From assembly GCF_003945345.1 (NCBI RefSeq), contig NZ_AP019308.1:2914001-2978000 (forward strand): a stretch of 64,000 bases of DNA, read 5' to 3'. The stretch comes from Paenibacillus baekrokdamisoli (GTDB lineage Bacteria; Bacillota; Bacilli; Paenibacillales; Paenibacillaceae). The position numbers were made by a program, and so were the translations under genes. Shown one piece after another: positions 50,765-61,193 of this stretch. The notes below the pieces were generated by a model. It did not search any database, was not told the DNA's origin, and worked only from the letters and a program-made list of their open reading frames with translations. The stretch's first letter is position 1. The number at the start of each line of letters is the position of its first letter.

Positions 50765-53700
50765 TTAATTCTTTAATACCGCGACAGACTTCAAAGCGCC
50801 CCATTTCCCTCGTGAATCCTTAGCGTGCACATAAACCGTATGGTAGCCATTAGACCATCCAGAGATGTTGATTTGTGCCGTAGCCTGCTCCAATTTAGCA
50901 CTAAAGGCTCCGTCATATGCGGCCATCGAAGTTCCGGTTCCTTCAAAGCCGACCGTATCTACAAAATATTCACCAGCGGCAATATTACCCCAGCCCGTTT
51001 CCGTTTCATCGGCAATCGCTCTAACCGTTACCGTTGTGCTTCCTTGCGTCGGACTTGGATTAACCCCCACATTCTGTATACGAGGTCCCTGAGCAGCTGT
51101 TTTGATAATGGTTTCAGTATAAAAAGGTCCCCAATTGCCTGCAGCATCTTTGCCGTGAATATAGAAGGTATGTTTGCTGTTCTCTGCCCATGCGGCTGCA
51201 GATACAGAAGCAATCACAGATTCACTCATCGCATCAAAGCTGCCATCTATAGCCCCCATAGCCGTTCCCGTCCCATTGACTCCCGTAGAATCTGTAAAAT
51301 ATTCGGCCGCAATAATTTGTGACCCGCCGTGGTTATCAATCCCGTCATCCACATTAGCCGTTAACAGAAACGAGGACAAGCCATCAGTTATGCCATGAGG
51401 ATTAGTTCCAGCTACGACTGTTACAGGACCCTGAGTATCGCCTGCGGAGCTTTTGGTCACATTGACTTTAATCGACTGGGTAGGTCCCCAGTTTCCTGCG
51501 TTGTTCTTCGCCCGAACATAAACGATCGGCGTAGTTTCCTCCTGCCAGCGAGTTTCAGCAGATGCGCGAATTTGGTCTATATAAATTTTTTGCAGCGCAC
51601 CGGATGCAGGAAGCATGCTGTCATCCACATCAAATTCGATCGCTTTTACATTGCTGTAATCAAAAACTCCGTTACCTCCGGAAATCGAATCGTAGTTCTC
51701 TCTGAAGCTCCAACGAATGTTCTTCCAAATGTTTGCCGGCAAACTGCTTGAGCCATAATAAGTGGGAAGTGAGGCTTGCAGTATCGTGCCGTCGCTGTCG
51801 ATCAGCTTCACCTGGAGCTGGGTAAGAGTTGAGGCATCATCTTTCAACCAGAACGTTAATGTATCGAGATTGCTCAGATTTTGTAGACTAGCGCCATAGT
51901 CTTTAATAGCGGTAAAGATATTGGAGACCCCATTGTTATTATTGCTGACATCCAGACGTAGAAGTCCAGCCTCCAAATTTCTCGTCGCGCTCCCGCTCCA
52001 ATCGGAAATATCATTCATATCATCAATCAGAATCGGCACTGTTGCGGCGAGAGCTGGAATGGTAATTGTCGCGGTTACACCCTCGCTTAAACTATTAAAT
52101 ACACCATCCGATGCTGACATCGCAGCTCCCTGACCTGGTTTTTGCACGGTATCGACATAATACTGCACTTGGGATATCGCTTGTGCGCTGTCCGCTGCCG
52201 TTGACGTAAGCACCAATGAGGTTGCCCCGTTCGTCGGATTGGAGGATAATGCTGCATTGGAAATAACCGGCCCACCCGCAGCAACCAGCGAGATAAAGGA
52301 GCTCGTATCGTAACTGGAATAGTTCGTTCCGTCAAAGGATCTTGCACGAACCGTATATTTTTTCGCCAAATCCAACCCGCTTGTATTCCAGGTTACCGTA
52401 TATGGACTAGTCGTGTTGCTCCCAATCGTAGTCCAGCTATCGTTTGTTCCGTCATTATATTCATAGGTAACTGAAGCAATCGCAGCTCCACTTGGAGCAG
52501 CCTTCGCACTTAACGAAACACTGCCTTTTTCGACAACTTCAAAGCTTCGCGGGTACGTCAGTTCCACGTAAGGCTTTCCTTCTGTTGCCCTTACTTGCTT
52601 GGACATATCAGATACGGCCGCCCATCTCCGATCATTCATCGGATTGCCGTCGTCATCAACGAAATTCCATTTATTATTATCATCCGATCCATCATAAATA
52701 TAAAAGGCAATTCCATTTATTCCTCCTTCAAAGTTCGTCCAAAGCGAATCCTTGAAGTCAGCAATTGCATCGAGATTGAGTGGTGCCAAACCTACATGCT
52801 GATAGTTCCTGTCACTCATCGCTGTCAGTAAATTGCTAGGTGACCAGGAATTCGTGTTTATTACATTTGTTTTACCCATACGCTGAGCTGTTTCCTTCAA
52901 ACGATCCGTCCATTTGAAGCCTCCATAGTTGCCAAGCGTTGACCAATCCATAAACCAGGGCAGATCTTCGCCGGTATCGTACCACAGATAATTGATATGG
53001 TGCGTATTGGTGAGCCTATTCAAGCCGATAAGGGCGTCGTTGGCTCTAGTCTTCATAGCCAAATAGGTGTAATCCGCCGCGACAGAGCTCTGCAAAGAAT
53101 TCGACCAGTAAACCTCCAGCTCATTTGAATTCAAATAGCTTAACGTATTATTATTAGGATCATACAGGCTCGTCTGAGCAGAATCGATGGAAGCCATTGC
53201 GTCTAAGCTTGAATGAATCAATGAGATATCCGGAAAGCTCGAACGAACTACTTTGAGACCAAGCTTTCGAGCCAATCCGGCATTTTTGGTACTTATATCG
53301 TTTCGTTGCCCGACATGCGTTACCAAAAAATCAACTCCGTGCTTCACTATATCTTGAAATGCTTTCTCGGGCTGCACATTGCTACCCTGATACATCCCGA
53401 TTTGAAAACGATCAGCAGCGTAATCATAAGCTGTCGGGGCCAGCATCGGAACATCCTCCTTGCTGCGAGTCCACTCTCTGGCGGTCATGGCCTCCAGATT
53501 ATCAAAGCTGAACGAGTTGCCGGAAATCCCTTTGACCATCTGATTGTCATTCACTATTACTTGGAATTTAGTAATATTAGTGTAGTTCATCACAGCATCA
53601 CTGCCGCTAATTTCATCTGTAACCGTTTTAAATGGCCATTCGATATGCACCCATTTTCCAGGTACTAACTGAGAACCCCAAAGAATCGAATCCAGACGAA

Positions 53701-55147
53701 TATAATTGCTGGTTCCATCCGCATCTACCACAGAAAATATCATTTTATCCGTTTCTTTAGAGACCAGAATCCAGAAGGAAAGCACATCATAAGACGAGAG
53801 ATTTGCAGATAAACTCTTTATAGCAAAATAGTCATTTTCTAATCCGTCATTATTATTAGGAGCGGTAAAGACCACAGCAGCTTTAGAAGCATCCCGATAA
53901 TTAAATGTATTTAATGTTATGCTTGAACCCGTTGTTGTTGTCCAACCGGTAGTACTGTCAATAGCGTCCAACATAAGGCGGTCATTATATTTGACAGCCT
54001 GTAAATCGTCGATATACATATCTGTATTACTTCCAATTGGCAGTTCAGAATCCCGTGTGACAAAGACAATCTCTTTAAGCGCATCAAAATTCATTATGCC
54101 GTTTCCACCTGTAATGGTTCCAGGATCCTCCCTAAACAAAATTCGTCCCTTGTACCATCTGTTAGCCAGCAAAGTGCCTCCTTCAGCAGGAAACATTCTG
54201 GCAAGTGTAAATTCCTCTGAAGTAGAATCGGTATCGGTTATCCGCACATTGAAAAAAGTCAGATTTTGGGTAGGTTTAATCCAATAGGTAAGCTCATAGG
54301 AGCCCGACAAATTATAATTGACATTAGTTCTATATAGTGATGGATACTCAGCACTCCCATTGTTGTTGTTCGTTGCCGTAAATTTAATGCTGGACGAGCC
54401 TTGCTTCACCTGTGCAGAAGAGGACGCTAGAGTTGCAAGGGCTGTCGTTAACCAAGCAGATGTAGTTTCCATCGCATCAATTTGTGTGCTGCTGTACAAG
54501 TCACTGTCCGCATAAAAATTCAAATCATCGATGTAAAAATTAGTTTGGGCTGTTTTCATAAAGGCTGGCCTACCATCCGTAGAGGATAGTGTTACCTTTT
54601 GGATCGCAGCGTAGTTCATGACTCCGTCTCCGCCACTAACTACACCGATATTTTCTTTGAAGTGCCAAAATACCTGATACCATTTATCCGGTTTAATTTC
54701 AGCAGGAATATTAGATCCTCGCACTACCATGGAAAGTATAATTTTACTCACTGTCCCGTCTGAATCGGTCAGCTGGACTTCCAAATACGGATTGAGTGTA
54801 TCGGTCTGAATCCATAAGGACATCACATCATGACTATTGAGATTCAAATTCGGAGAATACGCTTTATAAACCGAGACGGCATCATTCACCCCATTGTTGT
54901 TATCTGTAACCCTGAAATTCATACTGTAGGAGCCTTGAAGCACCTGTGATGCTCCAGCATAAGTTGTCATTGATCCATTAGAAGGATTCACCAGCGTCCA
55001 ATCGCTAACATCCTCCATATCGTCTCCAAGAAGTGGTGCTGCATCGGCTTGTTGATAGGAGTAATTAGTAAAAATAAGTCCAATAAACAATGATAGCAAT
55101 AGCGCCAGAAGAAGCATACGTCCATGCTTATTGCGATTATTCATCAT
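50765..55147 (-). CDS. Large secreted glycosidase-like protein with repeated binding modules
   Basis: A 1460-aa secreted protein. Signal peptide about 1-37 (cleavage near ADAA). Three related carbohydrate-binding-like modules follow (about 40-215, 220-390, 390-555; each with MDDI/MEDVSDW-like start and YIDDLNFY-like end). A TIM-barrel-like region spans about 560-870 (VDFLVTHVGQRND, YLWYDTGEDLPWF, GINGIAFYIYDGS). Then comes an Ig-like domain (about 875-970), a fourth binding module and two or three EYFVDTVGxxGTG-type repeats to the C-terminus. AGGCGG supports the ATG at 55147. Probably degrades an extracellular polysaccharide; catalytic family not identified. Confidence 0.8.
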   Translation of the reverse strand: MMNNRNKHGRMLLLALLLSLFIGLIFTNYSYQQADAAPLLGDDMEDVSDWTLVNPSNGSMTTYAGASQVLQGSYSMNFRVTDNNNGVNDAVSVYKAYSPNLNLNSHDVMSLWIQTDTLNPYLEVQLTDSDGTVSKIILSMVVRGSNIPAEIKPDKWYQVFWHFKENIGVVSGGDGVMNYAAIQKVTLSSTDGRPAFMKTAQTNFYIDDLNFYADSDLYSSTQIDAMETTSAWLTTALATLASSSAQVKQGSSSIKFTATNNNNGSAEYPSLYRTNVNYNLSGSYELTYWIKPTQNLTFFNVRITDTDSTSEEFTLARMFPAEGGTLLANRWYKGRILFREDPGTITGGNGIMNFDALKEIVFVTRDSELPIGSNTDMYIDDLQAVKYNDRLMLDAIDSTTGWTTTTGSSITLNTFNYRDASKAAVVFTAPNNNDGLENDYFAIKSLSANLSSYDVLSFWILVSKETDKMIFSVVDADGTSNYIRLDSILWGSQLVPGKWVHIEWPFKTVTDEISGSDAVMNYTNITKFQVIVNDNQMVKGISGNSFSFDNLEAMTAREWTRSKEDVPMLAPTAYDYAADRFQIGMYQGSNVQPEKAFQDIVKHGVDFLVTHVGQRNDISTKNAGLARKLGLKVVRSSFPDISLIHSSLDAMASIDSAQTSLYDPNNNTLSYLNSNELEVYWSNSLQSSVAADYTYLAMKTRANDALIGLNRLTNTHHINYLWYDTGEDLPWFMDWSTLGNYGGFKWTDRLKETAQRMGKTNVINTNSWSPSNLLTAMSDRNYQHVGLAPLNLDAIADFKDSLWTNFEGGINGIAFYIYDGSDDNNKWNFVDDDGNPMNDRRWAAVSDMSKQVRATEGKPYVELTYPRSFEVVEKGSVSLSAKAAPSGAAIASVTYEYNDGTNDSWTTIGSNTTSPYTVTWNTSGLDLAKKYTVRARSFDGTNYSSYDTSSFISLVAAGGPVISNAALSSNPTNGATSLVLTSTAADSAQAISQVQYYVDTVQKPGQGAAMSASDGVFNSLSEGVTATITIPALAATVPILIDDMNDISDWSGSATRNLEAGLLRLDVSNNNNGVSNIFTAIKDYGASLQNLSNLDTLTFWLKDDASTLTQLQVKLIDSDGTILQASLPTYYGSSSLPANIWKNIRWSFRENYDSISGGNGVFDYSNVKAIEFDVDDSMLPASGALQKIYIDQIRASAETRWQEETTPIVYVRAKNNAGNWGPTQSIKVNVTKSSAGDTQGPVTVVAGTNPHGITDGLSSFLLTANVDDGIDNHGGSQIIAAEYFTDSTGVNGTGTAMGAIDGSFDAMSESVIASVSAAAWAENSKHTFYIHGKDAAGNWGPFYTETIIKTAAQGPRIQNVGVNPSPTQGSTTVTVRAIADETETGWGNIAAGEYFVDTVGFEGTGTSMAAYDGAFSAKLEQATAQINISGWSNGYHTVYVHAKDSRGKWGALKSVAVLKN

Positions 55148-55189
55148 TATCAACCGCCTCACTTTATTTTTATTGCTGACTACGCCTGT

Positions 55190-55341
55190 TATACAATATC
55201 CACCTTCACCTTCTGTCTGAAGACTCCTGTCTTGTGTTGATCACCGCTACCGCTTATCGCAGTAGCGGTGAATTTGTTTCCTCCATCCACCCAATAGACC
55301 CATGACAATACGTCAGCTGCTGCTACCGAGCCTTCCTTGAA
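55190..55341 (-). pseudogene. Remnant of a further CBM-like repeat unit
   Basis: Just after the stop of the SLH protein the minus strand continues FKEGSVAAADVLSWVYWVDG and GNKFTATAISGSGDQHKTG in the pattern of the preceding tandem modules (FEEGSAGADDALPWTYWIDG...). It ends prematurely after KVDIV, so an extra module was cut off by the stop and then eroded. Confidence 0.8.
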
Positions 55342-58300
55342 CTATCTATGCACTTTCATCGCCACATCATCCAGATAAACGGCCTCGCCTTCCGCGAAAT
55401 TCGTAAGTAGCATATTGATTCTAACGCGAGTTACAGCTTGACCATTGATTTCCGCTGGCACCGTACCTGTCCACTCCGCTTCGATCCATTCTCCCTGCGT
55501 ATCTCCTACTTGTACAGGAGTCATTGCTGAGTCACCAATTATACTGCCGCTCTGGTTGAGAAAGTCGACATACAGCATGAGCTTGCCGTTTGTTGAGCCT
55601 CCTGTTGCTGTTTTGTACCAAGTCGACATGCGATAATCTCCAGGCTCGACGGTCACAAGCTGGCTGACTGCGCCTGTTTTCACACTATCCGCCTTCAAGC
55701 TGAAGGCTCCTGTCTTGTGCTGTTCACCGCTTCTGTTTATCGCAGTAGCAGTAAATTTGTTGCCTCCATCGATCCAATAGGTCCATGGCAAGGCATCGTC
55801 CGCTCCTGCCGATCCTTCCTCGAACGATCCATTCACGTTCAGCGCCTGATCCACAATGGGAGGCTCAACAGGAGCAGGCTGTTGCAAGGTCCATGCCATA
55901 TCATCCAAGTAAACAACTTCGCCATCCGCGAAATCCGTAAGCAGTATAGCGAGTCTAACGCGGGTTACAGCTTCACCGTTGATTTCCGCCGGTACTGTCC
56001 CCTTCCACTCCGTTTCTATCCATTCTCCCTGCGTATCACCTACCTGCACGGGATCCATTAATACCTCACCGATTATACTGCTGTTCTTGTTGAGGAAATC
56101 GACATACAGCTTAAGCTTGCCATTTGTTGAGCCTCCTGCCGCTGTTTTATACCAGGTCGACATCCGGTAATTTCCAGGATCAGCGGCTATGATTTGGCTT
56201 ACAGCACCTAATTTCACACTATTCGCCTTCAAGCTGTAGCTGCCTGTCTTGTGCTGCTCACTACTTCTGCTCATCGCAGTATCCGCAAATCTTCTGCCTT
56301 CATCGATCCAATAGGACCATGGCCGTGCGTCATCCGCTCCTGCCGAGCCTTCCTCGAACGATGCATTCCCGTTCAGAACTTTAGGAGGTGCTTGCTCATA
56401 TAATTCCATATCATCCAGATAAACAGCCTCGCCATCCGCGAAATCATAAAGCAGTATAGCGAGTCTAACTCGGGTTACAGCTTCACCGTTAATTTCTGCC
56501 GGTACTTTCCCTGTCCACTTCATATCTTTCCATTCTCCCTGCGTATTCCCTACCTGCACGGGATCCATTAATACCTCACCGATTATACTGTTGTTCTTGT
56601 TGAGGAAATCGACATACAGCCTAAGCTTGCCATTGGTTGAGCCTCCTGCCGCTGTTTTATACCAGGTTGACATTCGGTAATTTCCAGGATCAACGGCTAT
56701 GATTTGGCTTACAGCACCTGCCTTCACACTATCTGCCTTCAAGCTGTAGCTGCCTGTCTTGTGCTCCTCACTGCTTCTGCTTATCGCAGTAGCGGTAAAC
56801 CTGTTTCCATCGATCCAATAAGACCATGGCAAGGCATCATCCGCTCCTACAGAGCCATTCTCAAATGAGCTATTTTGATTTAATGGTTTTTCTCCTACTA
56901 CCGGAGGTACATAAGGATCGCTCAATCTGAAAAAATCCACATTATCCAAATAAATGATCTCATCTTCCTTTAACTTGCTCACTTTAACGCCAAATTGCAA
57001 TTTTTTAACGGGGATTCCATCGACCTTCTCCGGAATATTGCCGACCCATTCAGCCAAATTCCATCCACTAACAGCATCTTTCAACTGCTTCTCTTCATTG
57101 TAGGAAGAAGCAAGCCAATTACCATTCGCATCATTATAGTAAATGAATAATTGCAATGTCCCTTCTGTTTTCAAACCCTCAGGCACATAATAATAAGCTG
57201 ACATTCCGTGATAACCAGCATTCACTTTTCCAAGCTCATAGACGGGGGCCCCCAGCTTCAGACCATTTACCTTAATTCCATAATCACCTGTTCTCGGGTT
57301 TTCATTACTGCGATGAATATTGATTTCCGAGGTTTGACCATACTCCAGCCAATACCACCAATCATCTGCATCATTCCCAGTGCCCTTCTCAAATGAAGTA
57401 TTCGTATTCAATGTCTCCCCTTTATCTGCCATTGCCAGCATCAGCTTGACATAATGAACGGCGTAAGCAGACTCTTCCTTTTGAATGATTGTATTCATTC
57501 GGGTTCTTACCCCGCCAGTCTTCGGTTCGTTCTTGATCCATTCCACCAAAGCCTGAACGTCACTGCTTTGGATGCCCGACCACATCATGCCGTAGGCTTC
57601 CGGCGACCATTCTAGCGAAAGAATATTATCGGATTGAAATTCTTGTACGAGGTCTTTTCTTTTCTCGGATAGCGCAAGTCGACTTACGATTTCATCCAGC
57701 AGCGTAATTCCCATACTCTCACTCGTGATTGCACCTGACGCTTCCAAATTCCCTGGATAGGTCAACACGGAGGATTCGTAATATTCAAATGCCTTCAATA
57801 ACTTCTGAGCACGTACAAGCTGGGAAGCCGTACCCGTTTGCTTTGCATTTGCTACTGCCAATTCCAGCCATTGACGACTTTGGGCAATCTCTGCATCAGC
57901 TACTATCTTCAGATAGCTGGCATCCATGAAAGTCATAAAGTTGGTTCTTGGGTTCGACGTCTTCCACGCCTTATACCAGTCCGTCTGGAAAACACGATTC
58001 TGCCAAAAATCCTCCCAATGCGCGTAATACTTGGCCAAATAAGGTGCTGCATCAGCTCCGACTGCATTCACATACCAATCATGAAGCAGCACATCCACAT
58101 CGGCTGTTGCATCCCACTGCAGCTTTGCTGCGAGCCAGCTCTTCGGACCTTCACCGAAATTCGGCGCCAGCTCCGTTGTTTGTGCCTCAACTCCTGTTTC
58201 ATAAGCATATTGATAATTGTCCGCCATTTGATGGAAGTACGAGCGAGGCAGCACGTAAGGCCCCCCATACAAATATTCATAGAATGATGCCCCAGGAGCG

Positions 58301-61029
58301 GCCTGCTTCCATCGTCCTGTCAGTTCCTTACCTTTGCTGCCCATTGCCGGATCTGCCCAGCTCATCCTTTCGTCTGTAATATAGACAAGAACATTAGAAG
58401 GCAAGTGAATACCGGACGCAGCTGAAGGAGCATCATAGGTCTCATGATAAGCTATCGTGCTTAAATACTTATCCCCGTGCTGCGCATTGACTCCCTCTGC
58501 CACTGTTTGCACCCACTTAAAGTAGATGTCCGACATGTTCAACATGCCGAGAGAATTAATTGCACCGGTATAACCGGGATGTCCCGGAACTGCTTCACAA
58601 TAGCCACCGCCGTCATTAACGGCAATGGAGTAAGAAGTGGCCTTCGGATTATCCGTAAAATATTGATTAATGACCTCAATAGCCTTGGCTGCCGTCGCAG
58701 GATTACTATAGCAAGGCTGCCAGCCGCCAAGTTGGTTCGGATTAATATTTGCTGGATACCAATCGGGATGTGCTTCCAAATACTTAGAAGGAGCAAATAA
58801 GTCGAACATCGAATGGTTCAAATATATTTGTCGATAGATCCGATTGTCTTCTGCCCAAGCCTCGCGGGTACTTGAGCCAAACGTTCTAGCAAAGAACGAA
58901 GGGGATTGAACTACGTTCTTCTTAGGTATGGTTAGGCTAGAATTCTGAGGCACAAACTCGCCATCAGCTCCCGGCATAAGCCATCTAATACCAACATAAG
59001 CCTCTAGAAATTCGTCTACGCCGAATTCAGTTCCCCAATCAGTGGGTCCGATAATCGTAATGGAATCAGAACCAAAATCGATCACAAAACCGTCTGCAGT
59101 TACTCCCTGAAGCGATTCATCAATATGTTCCTTATTCTGTGGAACTGTAATTCCCACATATATGGGCAGCAAATGATCTGGAATCTCAGCTCCATAGGTC
59201 AAGACATTCAGCTCAATTCCCGTTGCCTTCTTCACATATTTGCTCAGCTTCCATGCAGCAGCTCTTGCTTTGGCATTATTATTCTGGTCAGGTGCAACGA
59301 TAACTGCTTGAGCAAGACCGCCTGAGGTAATCTCCAAGCCCGGAGCAACCGTAAACGGTTTAGACTCAAATGCATGACCGTTATTGTAGGAGACACTATA
59401 TATAAGCTGTTGTTCTAATGCATCATAAGGAAGGATAGGCACAGATATAACAACCTGCTTCGTTATAGCTGATCCCGTTATGGAACTAGGGGTAACGGCA
59501 ACCGCTGGTTGACCATTGACGATCTGCCGAATTGTAAAATCAGCAGCTACCGGATCGCTCGTCGGAAAAACAGCTAATTTGACAGTTATCGTTCCGTTGG
59601 TTGAGCTTACACCGGAAATATTATTGACAGGACCCGTTTCTCCTCCATTACCGCTATTACTGCCGCCAGCGTTCCCACCGCTCGAGCTTCGTACAATGAT
59701 TAATGGCGCTGTCTCAAACGTACTTCCTTCTGCCTTCAAGCCTAATATCACTTTTTCAATCTTGCCTTTTCCCCATGCAGCTATCATACTGTCCGCGATG
59801 AGCTGCGCAATCTTCCCTTGCTCTTCTATGGTCAGTTTTATTCCGGTTGCATCCTCAAAAATCTTTAGAGTATGGATCGTTCCTGAAACAATTACGATCT
59901 CGCTTTTCGTAGAAAGCACGTTAACAACTTTAAATTTACCGATAAACTTAACAATCGATTGTGCAGGCAACTGAGCTTCCAAAGTAATATTGCTAATTCC
60001 GGCCCCTTCTAGCTCGGTATTCTCAATAATGGCTGATGATCTTATGCTGACATCAGTTGCCGTTGTGCTGCCATTAATCACAACGCGAACTCTGCCTTGT
60101 TTTTTGTCGATGATAACCTTAATCAATACACAATCCGTAAAGTGGATGCTGTTCTCCCCGCCTCCACGAACAATTGTATTACCACGAACGGTTACATTCT
60201 CAAAGAATGCATCCCCTTCACCAATCCCCGCTTCGAGGATTAAATCGCCTTCGATCACCATATTCTTCAACTTCACACCGGAAACGCTTACAAATACATC
60301 CCCAGCAATTGTCTGACTTTTGTCCATGCTGCCATATACACCAGCTTGATCATAATGGACTCCTGGAGATTTGGCCGCTAAGGCTCGGTCCAAGATTACA
60401 ACAGTCTCAGCTCGGGTCAAAGAGGATAACGGTTTGAAGCTGCCGTCCACATAACCCGTAATGATCTTACGATGAAGCAAATCCCCAACCGCTGCCTTGC
60501 TCCATTTTGCAATAGATGCGGCATCGGTGAAGCTATCTGCTGCGCTAGCCTCATCTTTCACTTCCACTCCCAGTAAACGCGAAACGACAACAGCAGCCTC
60601 TTGCCTGCTAACCGCATTCTTTGAGCGGATCGTTCCATCCCCATACCCCTGCATATAACCTGCTTGCACCGCTTTGGACAGGTCTTCATACGCCCAATCG
60701 GTCTTCACTAAGTCTGTAAAAGCAAGGTCTTTTTTCTCCGTAAAGCCAAATGAACGATTAATGAGTGCTGCCAGCTCACCTCGGGTAATCAGTCTGTCAG
60801 GACCGAATTTTCCGTCACCATATCCCTGGATATTTCCTGCTGTAATCCAGCGATTCAGGATTTCTTCAGCCCAATTTCCAGCAATATCAGAATCCGTATT
60901 AACTGTGGCTGCTCCTATTGGAGCAGCTTGGACTGTCGGTATGTAGCTGCTTAGCATAATTACCGCAAATGATACGATGAAGAACTTCCTTATGAATGTG
61001 GTTCTTCTATTGGCCTTGTTCCGGTTCAT
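55342..61029 (-). CDS. SLH-anchored giant glycosidase (DUF4838-like) with tandem CBMs
   Basis: A 1895-aa surface protein. Signal peptide 1-36; three SLH domains at about 45-215 (WAEEILNRWITAGNIQGYGDGKFGPDRLITRGE and so on) that bind cell-wall polymers. A beta-helix-like stretch (about 230-440) and a Gly/Ser/Asn-rich linker lead to a DUF4838/alpha-glucuronidase-like catalytic region (about 570-1180: WKLSKYVKKATGIELNV, DEFLEAYVGIRWLMPGADGEFVP, YSIAVNDGGGYCE). The C-terminus holds one divergent and three near-identical binding modules. AAGGAGG precedes the ATG. Probably captures and trims uronate-containing plant or algal polysaccharide at the cell surface. Confidence 0.83.
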   Translation of the reverse strand: MNRNKANRRTTFIRKFFIVSFAVIMLSSYIPTVQAAPIGAATVNTDSDIAGNWAEEILNRWITAGNIQGYGDGKFGPDRLITRGELAALINRSFGFTEKKDLAFTDLVKTDWAYEDLSKAVQAGYMQGYGDGTIRSKNAVSRQEAAVVVSRLLGVEVKDEASAADSFTDAASIAKWSKAAVGDLLHRKIITGYVDGSFKPLSSLTRAETVVILDRALAAKSPGVHYDQAGVYGSMDKSQTIAGDVFVSVSGVKLKNMVIEGDLILEAGIGEGDAFFENVTVRGNTIVRGGGENSIHFTDCVLIKVIIDKKQGRVRVVINGSTTATDVSIRSSAIIENTELEGAGISNITLEAQLPAQSIVKFIGKFKVVNVLSTKSEIVIVSGTIHTLKIFEDATGIKLTIEEQGKIAQLIADSMIAAWGKGKIEKVILGLKAEGSTFETAPLIIVRSSSGGNAGGSNSGNGGETGPVNNISGVSSTNGTITVKLAVFPTSDPVAADFTIRQIVNGQPAVAVTPSSITGSAITKQVVISVPILPYDALEQQLIYSVSYNNGHAFESKPFTVAPGLEITSGGLAQAVIVAPDQNNNAKARAAAWKLSKYVKKATGIELNVLTYGAEIPDHLLPIYVGITVPQNKEHIDESLQGVTADGFVIDFGSDSITIIGPTDWGTEFGVDEFLEAYVGIRWLMPGADGEFVPQNSSLTIPKKNVVQSPSFFARTFGSSTREAWAEDNRIYRQIYLNHSMFDLFAPSKYLEAHPDWYPANINPNQLGGWQPCYSNPATAAKAIEVINQYFTDNPKATSYSIAVNDGGGYCEAVPGHPGYTGAINSLGMLNMSDIYFKWVQTVAEGVNAQHGDKYLSTIAYHETYDAPSAASGIHLPSNVLVYITDERMSWADPAMGSKGKELTGRWKQAAPGASFYEYLYGGPYVLPRSYFHQMADNYQYAYETGVEAQTTELAPNFGEGPKSWLAAKLQWDATADVDVLLHDWYVNAVGADAAPYLAKYYAHWEDFWQNRVFQTDWYKAWKTSNPRTNFMTFMDASYLKIVADAEIAQSRQWLELAVANAKQTGTASQLVRAQKLLKAFEYYESSVLTYPGNLEASGAITSESMGITLLDEIVSRLALSEKRKDLVQEFQSDNILSLEWSPEAYGMMWSGIQSSDVQALVEWIKNEPKTGGVRTRMNTIIQKEESAYAVHYVKLMLAMADKGETLNTNTSFEKGTGNDADDWWYWLEYGQTSEINIHRSNENPRTGDYGIKVNGLKLGAPVYELGKVNAGYHGMSAYYYVPEGLKTEGTLQLFIYYNDANGNWLASSYNEEKQLKDAVSGWNLAEWVGNIPEKVDGIPVKKLQFGVKVSKLKEDEIIYLDNVDFFRLSDPYVPPVVGEKPLNQNSSFENGSVGADDALPWSYWIDGNRFTATAISRSSEEHKTGSYSLKADSVKAGAVSQIIAVDPGNYRMSTWYKTAAGGSTNGKLRLYVDFLNKNNSIIGEVLMDPVQVGNTQGEWKDMKWTGKVPAEINGEAVTRVRLAILLYDFADGEAVYLDDMELYEQAPPKVLNGNASFEEGSAGADDARPWSYWIDEGRRFADTAMSRSSEQHKTGSYSLKANSVKLGAVSQIIAADPGNYRMSTWYKTAAGGSTNGKLKLYVDFLNKNSSIIGEVLMDPVQVGDTQGEWIETEWKGTVPAEINGEAVTRVRLAILLTDFADGEVVYLDDMAWTLQQPAPVEPPIVDQALNVNGSFEEGSAGADDALPWTYWIDGGNKFTATAINRSGEQHKTGAFSLKADSVKTGAVSQLVTVEPGDYRMSTWYKTATGGSTNGKLMLYVDFLNQSGSIIGDSAMTPVQVGDTQGEWIEAEWTGTVPAEINGQAVTRVRINMLLTNFAEGEAVYLDDVAMKVHR
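55345..56883 (-). repeat. Three tandem CBM-coding repeats
   Basis: Units at 56377-56883, 55843-56376 and 55345-55842 code for 169, 178 and 166 aa with shared blocks such as YRMSTWYKTAAGGSTNGKL and LYVDFLN. Protein identity between units appears high by eye, and DNA similarity is obvious, so the array is recent. Confidence 0.88.
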
Positions 61030-61150
61030 CTGACTTCCTCCTTATACAATTACAATTTGATTCAGGTAAACTTATTCGCACTCGTGGTAAGATGACAACC
61101 GGTTGATTTCCGTTTATCCCGGCATTCAAAGCGTCTCCCCCTTACGCGAA

Positions 61151-61183
61151 TAAATATTCGGGAGGAATACCCTTCCTCCCGAA
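61151..61183 (-). terminator. Terminator of the sugar-binding lipoprotein gene
   Basis: TTCGGGAGGAA (61157-61167) pairs perfectly with TTCCTCCCGAA (61173-61183), followed on the minus strand by TATTTATTCG. It begins 11 bases after the stop. Confidence 0.8.
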
Positions 61184-61193
61184 CCTAAACTGT

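Noticed and set aside
55345-56883. CRISPR or satellite-like repeat array
   Set aside because: Repeat units are about 500 bp, in one open reading frame and encode binding modules.
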